64,000 bases of DNA from Nonomuraea dietziae (GTDB taxonomy: Bacteria > Actinomycetota > Actinomycetes > Streptosporangiales > Streptosporangiaceae), in assembly GCF_014195505.1 (NCBI RefSeq), contig NZ_JACIBV010000001.1, positions 7,378,001 through 7,442,000 on the forward strand, in the 5' to 3' direction. The notes below the pieces were generated by a model. That model ran no database searches. It saw only the letters and a program-made list of their open reading frames with translations, and was not told where the DNA came from. Each line of letters opens with the position of its first letter. Position 1 is the first letter of the stretch. This document shows, one piece after another, positions 16,538 to 25,343 of this stretch. Position numbers and translations under genes: made by a program.

Positions 16538-17788
16538 ATGAAGTACCGCCTTCTGGCCCTCGCGGCCCTGTTCGCGGTGACCGCGTGCGGTTCCACGGAC
16601 CCAGGGCCCGCCGCGAGCGCGGCCCCCGCCAAGCTGACCGTCTGGATCATGGACGGCAGCGTCACGCAGGAGCTGCTCAAGCAGTTCGAGACCGACTACG
16701 AGGCCGCGCACAAGGGCGTCGACCTCGACATCCAGATCCAGGCGTGGGACGGCATCGGCGAGCGCGTCACCGCTGCGCTGGCCAGCACCGACGCCCCCGA
16801 CGTGATCGAGGTGGGCAACACCCAGGTCGCGCAGTACTCCGCCAGCGGCGGCGTGAGAGATCTCACAGGCAAGATCGCCGATCTGCGGGGCGAGGACTGG
16901 ATCCCCGGCCTCGCCGAGCCCGGCAAGATCGACGGCAAGCAGTACGGCGTGCCCTGGTACGCCGCCAACCGCGTCGTCGTCTACAACAAGGACCTGTGGG
17001 CGAAGGCGGGCATCGAGGCCCCGCCGAAGACCAGGGACGAGTGGCTGGAGGTCACCGCCTCGCTCAACAAGGGGGGAGACCAGGGCATCTACCTCACGGG
17101 CCAGACGTGGTACGCCCTGGCGGGCTTCATCTGGGACGAGGGCGGCGACCTGGCGGTCAAGGAGGGCGACCGGTGGAAGGGCGCCCTCGACACCCCGCAG
17201 GCGCTGGCGGGCATGGAGTTCTACCGACGGCTCCAGGCGCTCGGCAAGGGGCCGAAGGACGCCGACGAGGCCAACCCGCCGCAGCACGAGGTGTTCGCGC
17301 AGGGCAGGGTCGGGCAGATCATCGCCGTGCCCGGCATCGCCGCCCGCGTGCTCGAGGTCGAGCCCGGCATGAAGGGCAAGATGGGCTTCTTCCCCATCCC
17401 CGGCAAGAGCGCTGACAAGCCTGGCGCGGTGTTCACCGGCGGCTCCGACCTGATCATCCCGGAGGCGTCGAAGAACCACGACGCCGCCTACGAGGTGGTC
17501 AAGGCGCTGGCGGGGGAGAAGTTCCAGACCGAGCTGGCCAAGGCGATGAGCTTCGTACCGAACAGGGCGTCGCTGGCCGGCGTGCTGAGCGGTGACGAGG
17601 GCACGGCCGCGATGGCGGCGGGAGCGGCCAACGGCAAGGCCACGCCCAACACGCCCAACTGGGCGGCGGTGGAGGCGACGTCGATCATCAAGCAGTACAT
17701 GACGGCGGTGCTGACCGGCAACGACGCGGCGGCCGAGGCCCGCAAGGTGTCGGAGTCCATCACCACGACCCTCAACAGCGGTTCCTGA
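16538..17788 (+). CDS. ABC sugar-binding lipoprotein, copy 1
   Basis: This 416-residue family-1 extracellular solute-binding protein has a lipoprotein signal; the lipobox is VTAC, with the cysteine at residue 17. The mature part begins KLTVWIMDGS and contains the usual FETDYEAAHKGVDLDIQ and PWYAANRVVVYNKDLW segments. It should deliver an oligosaccharide to the permeases encoded downstream. ATG 16538 follows GAAGGTGA. A strong hairpin separates it from the permease genes, an arrangement that allows more binding protein than permease to be made. No ATPase gene is present, so a shared MsiK-type ATPase is likely. Confidence 0.9.
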   Translation: MKYRLLALAALFAVTACGSTDPGPAASAAPAKLTVWIMDGSVTQELLKQFETDYEAAHKGVDLDIQIQAWDGIGERVTAALASTDAPDVIEVGNTQVAQYSASGGVRDLTGKIADLRGEDWIPGLAEPGKIDGKQYGVPWYAANRVVVYNKDLWAKAGIEAPPKTRDEWLEVTASLNKGGDQGIYLTGQTWYALAGFIWDEGGDLAVKEGDRWKGALDTPQALAGMEFYRRLQALGKGPKDADEANPPQHEVFAQGRVGQIIAVPGIAARVLEVEPGMKGKMGFFPIPGKSADKPGAVFTGGSDLIIPEASKNHDAAYEVVKALAGEKFQTELAKAMSFVPNRASLAGVLSGDEGTAAMAAGAANGKATPNTPNWAAVEATSIIKQYMTAVLTGNDAAAEARKVSESITTTLNSGS

Positions 17789-17800
17789 CCTGCGAGCCCA

Positions 17801-17840
17801 GGACCGTCACCCCCTGAACCGCCCGCGGGGGTGACGGTCC
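17801..17840 (+). terminator. Intra-operon hairpin (attenuator/mRNA stabiliser)
   Basis: A perfect 14-bp stem (17801-17814 with 17827-17840, GGACCGTCACCCCC) closes a 12-nt loop. It lies between the binding-protein and permease genes and has no U-tract. This suits partial termination or 3'-end protection of the binding-protein transcript. Confidence 0.8.
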
Positions 17841-17877
17841 CCGCCGTACACCCAGAGACGATCCCAGGAGGGAGCGC

Positions 17878-18813
17878 ATGCCCGCCGCCACCCGAGCGCC
17901 CGCGCCGCCGCTCGCCCGAACGCCCCAGCAGGCGCGCAGGCGGGCCCGCCGCCGCACCAGCCCGTGGCCCTACCTGCTCATCGCCCCCGCGGTCGTGGCA
18001 GGCGTGCTGCTCCTGCTCTACCCGCTGATCAGAGCGGGCGTGATCTCCGTCCAGCACTTCAGGATGGGCGAGCTCATCAGGGGCGGCGCCACCTTCGTCG
18101 GCCTCGACAACTACCGGGAACTGCTCACGGGCGAGGAGTTCTGGAGCGTCCTGCTCAGGACCGCCGTCTGGACGGCCGTCAACGTGGTGCTCATCGTCGG
18201 CCTGTCGACCGGCGTCGCGCTCATGCTGCTGCGGCTGGGCCGCCGCATGAGGGTGGCGCTGATGAGCGCCCTGGCCCTGGCGTGGGCGACGCCGATCATC
18301 GCGGCCACCACCATCTTCCAGTGGCTGTTCCAGTCGGAGCTCGGCATCGTCAACTGGCTGCTGGACATCCGCGGTTACTCCTGGTTCGCCGACGGCGGCG
18401 CCATGTTCGCCGTCCTGGTGATCCTGGTCGTCTGGCAGTCGGTGCCGTTCGCCGCCCTCACCCTGTACGCGGGCCTGACGACGATCCCTGTCGAGCTGTT
18501 CGAGTCGGCCAGGATCGACGGCGGCACCAGCAGGCAGATCTTCACCAAGGTCGTCTTCCCGATCCTGCGCCCGATGTTCGCGCTGATCACCTCGCTGGAG
18601 GTGATCTGGGTCTTCAAGTGCTTCCCGCAGATCTGGGTCCTCAGCCAGGGCGGCCCCGACGGCGCGACCACCACGCTGCCCGTCTACGCCTTCAAGATCG
18701 CCCGGGTCCTGCACAGGTACGACCTGGGCTCGGCCGTGGCCGTCGTCACCGTCGTCATCCTCGCCGTCGCGCTGGTCGCCAACCTGCGGCGGATGCTCAG
18801 GCAGGAGTCGTGA
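17878..18813 (+). CDS. ABC sugar permease, MalF type, copy 1
   Basis: This 311-residue inner-membrane protein has about six transmembrane segments and a basic N-terminus. The ATPase-contact (EAA) loop reads FESARIDGGTSRQIFTKVVF. It pairs with the MalG-type protein encoded next, which overlaps it by 1 nt. ATG 17878 is preceded by GGAGGGAG. It forms the channel for the sugar bound by the upstream lipoprotein. Confidence 0.9.
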   Translation: MPAATRAPAPPLARTPQQARRRARRRTSPWPYLLIAPAVVAGVLLLLYPLIRAGVISVQHFRMGELIRGGATFVGLDNYRELLTGEEFWSVLLRTAVWTAVNVVLIVGLSTGVALMLLRLGRRMRVALMSALALAWATPIIAATTIFQWLFQSELGIVNWLLDIRGYSWFADGGAMFAVLVILVVWQSVPFAALTLYAGLTTIPVELFESARIDGGTSRQIFTKVVFPILRPMFALITSLEVIWVFKCFPQIWVLSQGGPDGATTTLPVYAFKIARVLHRYDLGSAVAVVTVVILAVALVANLRRMLRQES

Positions 18814-19631
18814 TGCGCAAGGCACTGCTCAACGGCGCGGCGCTCGTCACGCTCGCGCTGACGATCTTCCCCGTCTACTGGATGGTCGTCACCGCGTTCA
18901 AGCCGACCAGGGACATCCAGTCCGACACGCCGTCGCTGCTGCCCGTGAACCCGACGCTCGACCACTTCGCCACCGCGATGAGCGCCGAGGGCTTCTGGTC
19001 CTACTGGCGCAACAGCCTGATGGTGACGGGCGCCGCCGTCCTGCTGGCCTTGGTGGTGTCGCTGCTGGCCGCCTTCGCGGTCGCGCGGCTGCGCTGGAGG
19101 GGGAGGGGCGTGTTCGTCGTGGCGGTCTTCGCCGCGCAGATGGCGCCGTGGGAGGCGCTGCTGGTGCCGATGTTCATCATCGCGCGCGACAGCGACCTGC
19201 TGGACTCGCTGGCCATGCTGTCGGGCGTCTACTTCATGGTCACGCTGCCGTTCACGATCGTGACGTTGCGCGGCTTCCTCGACGCGGTGCCGATCGAGGT
19301 GGAGGAGGCGGCGCTGGTGGACGGGGCGACGAGGTTCACCGCGTTCCGCCGGGTCATCTTCCCGCTGCTCGCCCCAGGGCTCATGGCCACCTCGCTGTTC
19401 GGCTTCATCACCGCGTGGAACGAGTTCTCCTTCGTCAACGTGCTCATCATCAAGGACCAGGACAAGCGGACGCTGCCGGTCTGGCTGTCGACCTTCCGCG
19501 ACGTCTACGGCACCGACTGGGGCGCCACGATGGCCGCCGCCACGCTGTTCGCGCTGCCGGTGCTGGTCGTCTTCCTGTTCCTGCAACGCAGGGTGGGCGC
19601 GGGCATGGCCGCGGGCGCGGTCAAGGGCTGA
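18813..19631 (+). CDS. ABC sugar permease, MalG type, copy 1
   Basis: This 272-residue inner-membrane protein is the second channel subunit. It has about six membrane segments and an EAA loop reading VEEAALVDGATRFTAFRRVI. ATG 18813 shares its A with the upstream TGA. The frame is open far upstream, but only this start gives a normal MalG-like N-terminus. The gene ends immediately before the convergent kinase gene, with no spacer. Confidence 0.9.
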   Translation: MRKALLNGAALVTLALTIFPVYWMVVTAFKPTRDIQSDTPSLLPVNPTLDHFATAMSAEGFWSYWRNSLMVTGAAVLLALVVSLLAAFAVARLRWRGRGVFVVAVFAAQMAPWEALLVPMFIIARDSDLLDSLAMLSGVYFMVTLPFTIVTLRGFLDAVPIEVEEAALVDGATRFTAFRRVIFPLLAPGLMATSLFGFITAWNEFSFVNVLIIKDQDKRTLPVWLSTFRDVYGTDWGATMAAATLFALPVLVVFLFLQRRVGAGMAAGAVKG

Positions 19632-20582
19632 TCAGCCGGTGAAGGCGGGATGCAGCCGCGCCGCCGCCGCCTCGGGCAGCAGGTCGAGCGCCGCCAGCCA
19701 GGCGGCCGCTCCCGCGCCGTCGCGCGCGACGGCGACCTTCGCCTCCCACCGCTGCTCCAGCAGCCTCTGTACGGCCTGCCGTACCGGCCCCTCGTTGGTC
19801 AGGACCGAGCCCGCCAGCACGATCGGGCCGCCGTCGTAGACCCTGGCCACCGTGGCGGCCAGGTGGGCCGCGGCCCGCTCGGCGATCTCCGAGGCCATCG
19901 GGTCGCCCTCGGCGGCGGCCCTGCTGACCATGCCGGCCAGCGGGCCGAGGGTGGTCCTGTCGGCCATGGCGAGCCTGACGATGCGCTCGGCCTCCCGGCG
20001 CGGGGTGGGACCTCGGTCGTCGCCGAGGAAGTGGGCGACGACCAGGTCGGACAGCAGCCCGCCCGGCTCGCCGCGGTCGAGTGCGTGGACGACGGCCTTG
20101 GCGGCCGCCCTGCCGATCCAGAAGCCGGAGCCCGCGTCGCCCAGCAGCCAGCCCAGCCCGTCGGACATCTCGTCGAGGGCGCGGGCGGTGAAACGGGCGG
20201 CGACCGCTCCCGTGCCCGACAGCAGCAGCGTGCCGGAGGGCTCGGCCGAGCCCGCCGCGTAGGCGATCGGCACGTCGTTCATCAGCAGGGGGCCGAGGGG
20301 CAGGCCGTGATCGGCCCACAGCTTGTCGAGGACGGCGCCGAAGGTGAGGCTGTTGCCCGCCACGCCCGCGACCGAGCGGGACACGCGCGAGGGGTCGAGC
20401 CCTTCGAGGGCCCGGGTCAGCGCCGCCCCGATCGCCGCGGACGCCGCCTGGGCCCCGTGGGCGCTGGGGTTGCCGCCGCCCGCCGTGCCGTAGCCCAGCC
20501 TGCCGCCGTCGAGGGCGTGCACGGCCACCCGCGTGGACGTCGCGCCCGCGTCGACGCCGACCACCATGTCACCGCGTTCCAC
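19632..20582 (-). CDS. BadF/BadG-type sugar kinase, copy 2
   Basis: This 316-residue ASKHA kinase is paralogous to the one at 12335-13480. It has VVGVDAGATSTRVAV, LLSGTGAVAA and WLLGDAGSGFWIGRAAAK. Both end with the same block (DGAGAAAWLAALDLL). It lacks the repeat-bearing linker of copy 1. The start is uncertain. GTG 20582 gives the longest form, while ATG 20567 would start MVVGVDAG and align better with copy 1. It is divergent from the second rpiR gene and probably phosphorylates the sugar imported by that module. Confidence 0.82.
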   Translation of the reverse strand: MERGDMVVGVDAGATSTRVAVHALDGGRLGYGTAGGGNPSAHGAQAASAAIGAALTRALEGLDPSRVSRSVAGVAGNSLTFGAVLDKLWADHGLPLGPLLMNDVPIAYAAGSAEPSGTLLLSGTGAVAARFTARALDEMSDGLGWLLGDAGSGFWIGRAAAKAVVHALDRGEPGGLLSDLVVAHFLGDDRGPTPRREAERIVRLAMADRTTLGPLAGMVSRAAAEGDPMASEIAERAAAHLAATVARVYDGGPIVLAGSVLTNEGPVRQAVQRLLEQRWEAKVAVARDGAGAAAWLAALDLLPEAAAARLHPAFTG

Positions 20583-20762
20583 GGCTCACCCATCCACTTC
20601 GTTCGCGCCGACCGTGCTGGAGGCCACCGTACCGCTCGGCCGTACGCCAAGGAGAGCCCAGCTCGCGGGCGCGGAAAGGGGCGGGAACGACGTGGTGCGC
20701 AGAGAGAGGCCCAAAACCCCGCCTGGTCTGATCGCCGTTATGCACGTGTCACATCGTGGGTC

Positions 20763-20791
20763 TTGACGTGACCCGATTGCAAGAATAATTT
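20763..20791 (+). promoter_or_regulatory. Promoter of second rpiR gene
   Basis: TTGACG (20763-20768), a 17-bp spacer and TAATTT (20786-20791) match the promoter of the first rpiR gene in sequence and spacing. The -10 is embedded in AGAATAATTTTC. Here a ~28-nt leader with GGAAGGAA (20813-20820) precedes GTG 20826. The remaining 20583-20762 of this intergenic region shows no clear feature. Confidence 0.7.
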
Positions 20792-20825
20792 TCGCCGCAA
20801 GGTCCGATATTCGGAAGGAATATTC

Positions 20826-21689
20826 GTGACATCTGGTGCCCTCGGCCGCGTCGAGACAGAGCTGCCCGGACTTCCCGAGGCCCTGCGCAGGGTCGGTGAG
20901 GTGATTCTCGGCGATCCCGCCGAGGCCGCGCGCTCCACCATCATCGCGCTGGCCGAGCGGGCCGGCAGCTCGCCCGCCACCGTGACGAGGTTCTGCAGGG
21001 CGTTCGGCTTCTCCGGCTACGCCGAGCTGCGCGTCGCGCTGGCCACCGAGACCGGCAGGGCGGCGCAGGCCGGATGGGGCGCGGGAGTCGGCCAGGACAT
21101 CGGCCCCGACGACCCGCTGGACGCCGCGATCGAGGTCATGGCCGCCGCCGACAGCCGCCTGATCCAGGACACCGCAGCCCAGCTCGACCTGGTCGTCGTC
21201 GGCCAGGTCGCCGACGCGATCGTGGCCGCCAGCAGGGTGCTGCTCGTCGGCGTCTCCACCAGCGGCGCCGTGGCCACGATGTTCGAGGGACGGCTGCGCC
21301 GCATCGGCGTGCCCTGCTGGAGCTCGGGCGACGCGCACGTCTCCCTGGCCGACGCGGCGCTGCTCGGCAGGGGCGACGTCGCGATCGGCATCTCCCACCG
21401 CGGACGCACCCGCGAGGTGATGGAGGCGCTGACCGAGGCCCGCACCCACGGCGCGGTCTGCGTCGCCGTCACCTCCTTCGCCCGCTCGCCGCTGGCCGAG
21501 CTGGCCGACCTGGTGCTCACCACGGCCAGCAGGGAGACCACGTTCAGGCTCGGCGGGCTCGCCGCCGTCCACTCGCAGCTGTTCGTGCTGGACGCCGTCT
21601 ACGTGGCGATCGCCCAGCAAACCTACGAACGGACCAATCAGGCCTTCGAACTGACCATCAAGGCCGTGGAGAGTCATCGACTGGAGTAG
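20826..21689 (+). CDS. RpiR/MurR-family transcriptional regulator, copy 2
   Basis: This 287-residue HTH-SIS regulator is closely similar to copy 1 throughout (ARSTIIALAERAGSSPATVT, GISHRGRTREVMEAL, TFRLGGLAAVHSQLFVLD). GTG 20826 follows GGAAGGAA. It is the first gene of the second uptake operon, with the binding protein starting 2 nt after its stop. Ligand specificity presumably differs from copy 1, but this cannot be seen. Confidence 0.9.
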   Translation: MTSGALGRVETELPGLPEALRRVGEVILGDPAEAARSTIIALAERAGSSPATVTRFCRAFGFSGYAELRVALATETGRAAQAGWGAGVGQDIGPDDPLDAAIEVMAAADSRLIQDTAAQLDLVVVGQVADAIVAASRVLLVGVSTSGAVATMFEGRLRRIGVPCWSSGDAHVSLADAALLGRGDVAIGISHRGRTREVMEALTEARTHGAVCVAVTSFARSPLAELADLVLTTASRETTFRLGGLAAVHSQLFVLDAVYVAIAQQTYERTNQAFELTIKAVESHRLE

Positions 21690-21691
21690 CC

Positions 21692-23111
21692 ATGCCGAAC
21701 ACCCCCCACACTCCTCACATCACGCGACGCGAACTTCTTCGCAGCGCCGTCCTCATTCCGGCGGCGGGTGCGCTCGCCGCCTGCGCCACGCCCGCGCAGG
21801 CGCCGGCCTCCTCCGCGCCCGCCGCGGCCCCGACCAGCGCCGCCAACCCCTTCGGGGTCGCGGCGGACAAACCGCTGGAGATCTGGATCTTCGACGGCGG
21901 ATTCGGCCAGGCGTACGCCAAGGACATCCACCAGCCGCTGTTCGCCACGAAGTACCCCAAGGCGCAGATCAAGCACAACGCCACCAAGGAGATCACCAAG
22001 GTCCTGCAGCCGCGCTTCGCCGGCGGCAACCCGCCCGACGTCATCGACAACTCCGGCGCCAACGCCATGGACTTCGGCGCCCTCGCACAGGACGGCCAGC
22101 TGCAGGACCTCACCCCGCTGCTCGACGCGCCCACCTGGGACGACCCGTCGATGAAGGTGCGCGACTCCATCGACCCCGCCGTGATCGAGATCGGCACCTA
22201 TGACGGCAAGTTCAGCGTGCTCGGCTATGTGAACTACATCTTCGGCATCTGGTACTCCAAGAAGGCCTTCGACGAGAACGGCTGGGCGGCGCCGAAGACG
22301 TGGGACGAGTTCACCGCGCTCTGCGAGACCATCAAGAAGTCCGGCAAGATGGCCCCCTTCACCTACGCGGGCAAGTTCCCCCAGTACCTCTACGAGGTCC
22401 TGCTGACCATGGCGGCCAAGATCGGCGGGAACGAGGTGCTCGTCAACATCGACAACCTCGAGGACGGCGCCTGGACCACCGAGGCGATGAAGGAGTCGGC
22501 CACCCGCTGGGCCGAGGTCGGCGCCAAGTACCTGATGCAGGGCACCGCCGGGCTCGACCACGTGCAGACGCAGACCTCGCACAACAAGTACGAGGTCGCC
22601 ATGCTGCCCTCCGGCTCCTGGCTGGAGAACGAGCAGAAGGACACCACCCCCGCCGACTTCGCCTACCAGATGTTCGTCGTCCCCGACGTCACCGGCTCCG
22701 ACAAGATGCCGTACGGCACGCTGCACACCCAGCCGGGCGAGAACTTCATCGTGCCGTCCAAGGGCGCCAACCCGCAGGCCGGCATGGAGTACCTGCGCGC
22801 CATGCTGTCGAAGAAGGCGGCCGGCGACTTCAGCGAGCTCGTCCGCACCGTCACCGTGGTCAAGGGGGGCCGGCGAGGGCAGGCAGCTGTCGCCCGGCGC
22901 CAAGAGCGCCTCCGACGCGGTGAGCGCGGCGGGCGCCAACACCGTCTACTACCGCTGGCAGACCTGGTACGCCCAGCTCAAGGACGAGGCAGTCGCCGCC
23001 ACGGGCCAGCTGATGAGCGGCGGCCTGACCCCCGACAAGTACCTCGAGCGCATCCAGAAGAAGGCCGACGAGATCAAGAACGACTCGGCGATCAAGAAGT
23101 ACAAGCGCTGA
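21692..23111 (+). pseudogene. ABC sugar-binding lipoprotein (NgcE-like), copy 2, frameshifted
   Basis: The N-terminus has a twin-arginine-like lipoprotein signal (TRRELLRSAVLIPAAGALAAC). The body resembles the GlcNAc/chitobiose-binding protein NgcE (EIWIFDGGFGQAY, FGIWYSKKAFDENGW). The frame is intact to codon 390. After VVKG, a run of six G at 22864-22869 shifts translation by +1. The expected C-terminal ~80 residues (AGEGRQLSPG through NDSAIKKYKR) continue in the other frame to the stop at 23109-23111. Five G would restore a 472-residue protein. A homopolymer sequencing error is the simplest explanation, and a real mutation or slippage-controlled expression is possible. It is followed at once by the two permease genes. 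Confidence 0.85.
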
Positions 23112-23112
23112 C

Positions 23113-24009
23113 ATGCTGCGTCGTCGCCTCTTCATCACCTCGTTCCTCGCGGCGCCGGTCACGCTCTACCTGGTCTACGTGATCGCGCCGTACGTGCAGG
23201 CGTTCTACATCGCGATGACCGACTGGCGCGGCGTGTCCGCCGCGCCGCGGTTCACCGGCCTGGAGAACTTCCAGCGGCTCTTCAGCGACGGGATCTTCTG
23301 GAAGGCGGTGTCGCACAACGCGCTGCTGCTCGTGCTGCTGCCGCTGATCACCATCGTCCTGGCGCTGTTCTTCGCCTTCCTGCTCAACGTGGGAGGCAAG
23401 GGCGTCACGGGGGTGCGGGGATCGAAGTTCTACCGGGTGGTGTTCTTCTTTCCCCAGGTGCTGGCCGTGGCCGTGGTCGCGGTGCTGTTCCAGCAGGTCT
23501 TCAGGCCCGACGACAGCGGCATGCTCAACGGCCCGCTCATGGCGCTCGGGCTGTCGCCCGTCGGGTTCCTGTCCGACCCCTCCGTCGCCTTCTGGTCGGT
23601 CCTCGGCGTCATGGTCTGGCAGGCGGTCGGCTTCTACGTCGTGCTGTTCTCCGCCGGGCTCGCCTCGATCCCCGGCGACATGTTCGAGGCCGCCCAGATC
23701 GACGGCGCGGGCCGCTTCTCGCTGTTCTTCCGCATCACGCTGCCGTTGCTGTGGGACACCGTGCAGGTGGCATGGGTCTACCTGGGCATCCTCGCCCTCG
23801 ACGTCTTCGCCATCGTGTGGGTGATGACCGACCAGCACGGTGGCCCCGACTTCTCCACCACGGTCATGGCCGCCGAGATCTACCGCAACGCCTTCCAGTA
23901 CTTCAGGTTCGGCTACGCGTCGGCGCTCGGCGTGATCATGTTCTTCTTCACCATCGGCTTCGCGATCCTGGCCCTGCGCCTCTCGCGTCGGGAACGAATC
24001 GAGTACTGA
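23113..24009 (+). CDS. ABC sugar permease, MalF type (NgcF-like), copy 2
   Basis: This 298-residue inner-membrane protein has about six hydrophobic segments and the EAA-type loop MFEAAQIDGAGRFSLFFRIT. It begins 1 nt after the binding-protein stop and overlaps the next permease by 1 nt. Its similarity to GlcNAc/chitobiose permeases, together with the kinase, supports amino-sugar uptake. The precise substrate is inferred only. Confidence 0.9.
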   Translation: MLRRRLFITSFLAAPVTLYLVYVIAPYVQAFYIAMTDWRGVSAAPRFTGLENFQRLFSDGIFWKAVSHNALLLVLLPLITIVLALFFAFLLNVGGKGVTGVRGSKFYRVVFFFPQVLAVAVVAVLFQQVFRPDDSGMLNGPLMALGLSPVGFLSDPSVAFWSVLGVMVWQAVGFYVVLFSAGLASIPGDMFEAAQIDGAGRFSLFFRITLPLLWDTVQVAWVYLGILALDVFAIVWVMTDQHGGPDFSTTVMAAEIYRNAFQYFRFGYASALGVIMFFFTIGFAILALRLSRRERIEY

Positions 24010-24893
24010 TGTACCTTTCCCGGAAGTCGGTCAGAAAGGACCGGCGTACTCGGCTGGGGCCGCTGTCGGCGCTGAGTCACGTGGCGCTGGTGGTCTGGAC
24101 CGTCCTCATGATCGTGCCGATCCTCTGGACCTTCCTGGCGTCGGTCAAGAGCGAGGAGGAGATCTTCGGTGACGCCTGGTCGCTGCCCGCCTCGCTGCGG
24201 TGGGACAACTTCGCCAGGGCGTGGGAGCAGGCCCACATCGGCCAGTACATGCTCAACAGCGTCATCGTGGTGTCCTTCAGCACGCTCGGCACCATGCTGC
24301 TCGGCTCGATGGCCGCGTACGTGCTCGCGCGCTATCCCTTCCGCGGCAACCGCGGCTTCTACCTGCTGTTCGTGTCGGGGCTGGCCTTCCCCGTCTACCT
24401 CGCCCTGACCCCGCTCTTCTTCGTCGTGCAGAACATGGGGCGGGTCATCCCCTTCATCGGGCTGAACACCCACGCGGGGGTGGTGCTGGTCTACATCGCC
24501 TACTCGATGCCCTTCACCATCTTCTTCCTCGCCGCCTTCTTCCGCACCCTGCCCACCGCGGTCGCCGAGGCGGCCCTGGTGGACGGCGCCTCGCACACCC
24601 GGATCTTCTTCCAGATCATGCTGCCGATGGCCCGTCCCGGCCTCGTCAGCATCACGATCTTCAACGTGCTGGGGCAGTGGAACCAGTACCAGCTCCCGCT
24701 GGTGCTGTTGCAGGAGCGGGACAAGTGGGTGCTGACCCAGGGCATCGCCGACATCTCCACCGCGGCGGGCTACGACCAGGACTGGTCGGCGCTGTTCGCC
24801 GCGCTGACCCTCGCGATCCTGCCCATGCTCGTCGTCTACACGGTCTTCCAACGTCAGATCCAGAGCGGGCTGACGGCGGGCGCGCTCAAATAG
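24009..24893 (+). CDS. ABC sugar permease, MalG type (NgcG-like), copy 2
   Basis: This 294-residue inner-membrane protein has the EAA loop VAEAALVDGASHTRIFFQIM. ATG 24009 shares its A with the preceding TGA. It is the last gene of the second operon and is followed by a strong hairpin. Like the first module, it has no dedicated ATPase gene. Confidence 0.9.
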   Translation: MYLSRKSVRKDRRTRLGPLSALSHVALVVWTVLMIVPILWTFLASVKSEEEIFGDAWSLPASLRWDNFARAWEQAHIGQYMLNSVIVVSFSTLGTMLLGSMAAYVLARYPFRGNRGFYLLFVSGLAFPVYLALTPLFFVVQNMGRVIPFIGLNTHAGVVLVYIAYSMPFTIFFLAAFFRTLPTAVAEAALVDGASHTRIFFQIMLPMARPGLVSITIFNVLGQWNQYQLPLVLLQERDKWVLTQGIADISTAAGYDQDWSALFAALTLAILPMLVVYTVFQRQIQSGLTAGALK

Positions 24894-24895
24894 CG

Positions 24896-24932
24896 GCACC
24901 CGCCGTCCGCCGAGGCGGCGGGCGGCGGGTGC
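24896..24932 (+). terminator. Hairpin terminator after second ABC operon
   Basis: A 16-bp GC-rich stem with one mismatch (24896-24911 with 24917-24932) and a 5-nt loop starts 2 nt after the stop codon. There is no U-tract, as is common in actinobacteria. Confidence 0.75.
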
Positions 24933-24945
24933 GGGGCGGCATGAC

Positions 24946-25224
24946 TCAGTCCGGCGGTTCGATCCCCTCGTCCACGCCGGACTGCGCGGTGGACTCGTCC
25001 CACAGCGTCTGCCGGTGCTCGGCCTGCTCGGGATCCCCGTCCTCGGCGCCGCCCTCGTCTGAGTAGCGGCCGCGATCAGGGTGCACCGGCGCCGCCTCGG
25101 CGTCCGCCACGACCTGCGCGTCGCGCTGGTCCATCTCGTCGGGCGCCGCGTCGTCGTTCAGGGCCTTGTCGACGCGCTCGGCCGCCTCTTCCCCCGTGTA
25201 CCTGTCATCAGGTGTCTCGCTCAT
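24946..25224 (-). CDS. Small acidic protein, function unknown
   Basis: This 92-residue, very hydrophilic protein is rich in Asp, Glu and Ala, with no predicted membrane segment or signal. The start MSETPDDRYTGEEAAERVDKAL is plausible and the composition is even, which suggests a disordered protein. It lies between two hairpins and is not obviously tied to its neighbours. I do not recognise a function. Confidence 0.6.
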   Translation of the reverse strand: MSETPDDRYTGEEAAERVDKALNDDAAPDEMDQRDAQVVADAEAAPVHPDRGRYSDEGGAEDGDPEQAEHRQTLWDESTAQSGVDEGIEPPD

Positions 25225-25284
25225 GTCCGAGCAGCTACCCCGGCAGCACGCCCGGTCACCGTCGGAGGACGAACTTCTCCACCT

Positions 25285-25322
25285 GGAGGAGAGGGGCCCG
25301 CCCCCATGGGCCCCTCTCCTCC
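25285..25322 (-). terminator. Hairpin terminator after sigma/membrane pair
   Basis: A perfect 15-bp stem (25285-25299 with 25308-25322) and 8-nt loop lie 22 nt past the stop of the minus-strand membrane-protein gene. The hairpin would act for the leftward transcript. Confidence 0.78.
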
Positions 25323-25343
25323 GGCTTCACCCGGGGGGCCGGG

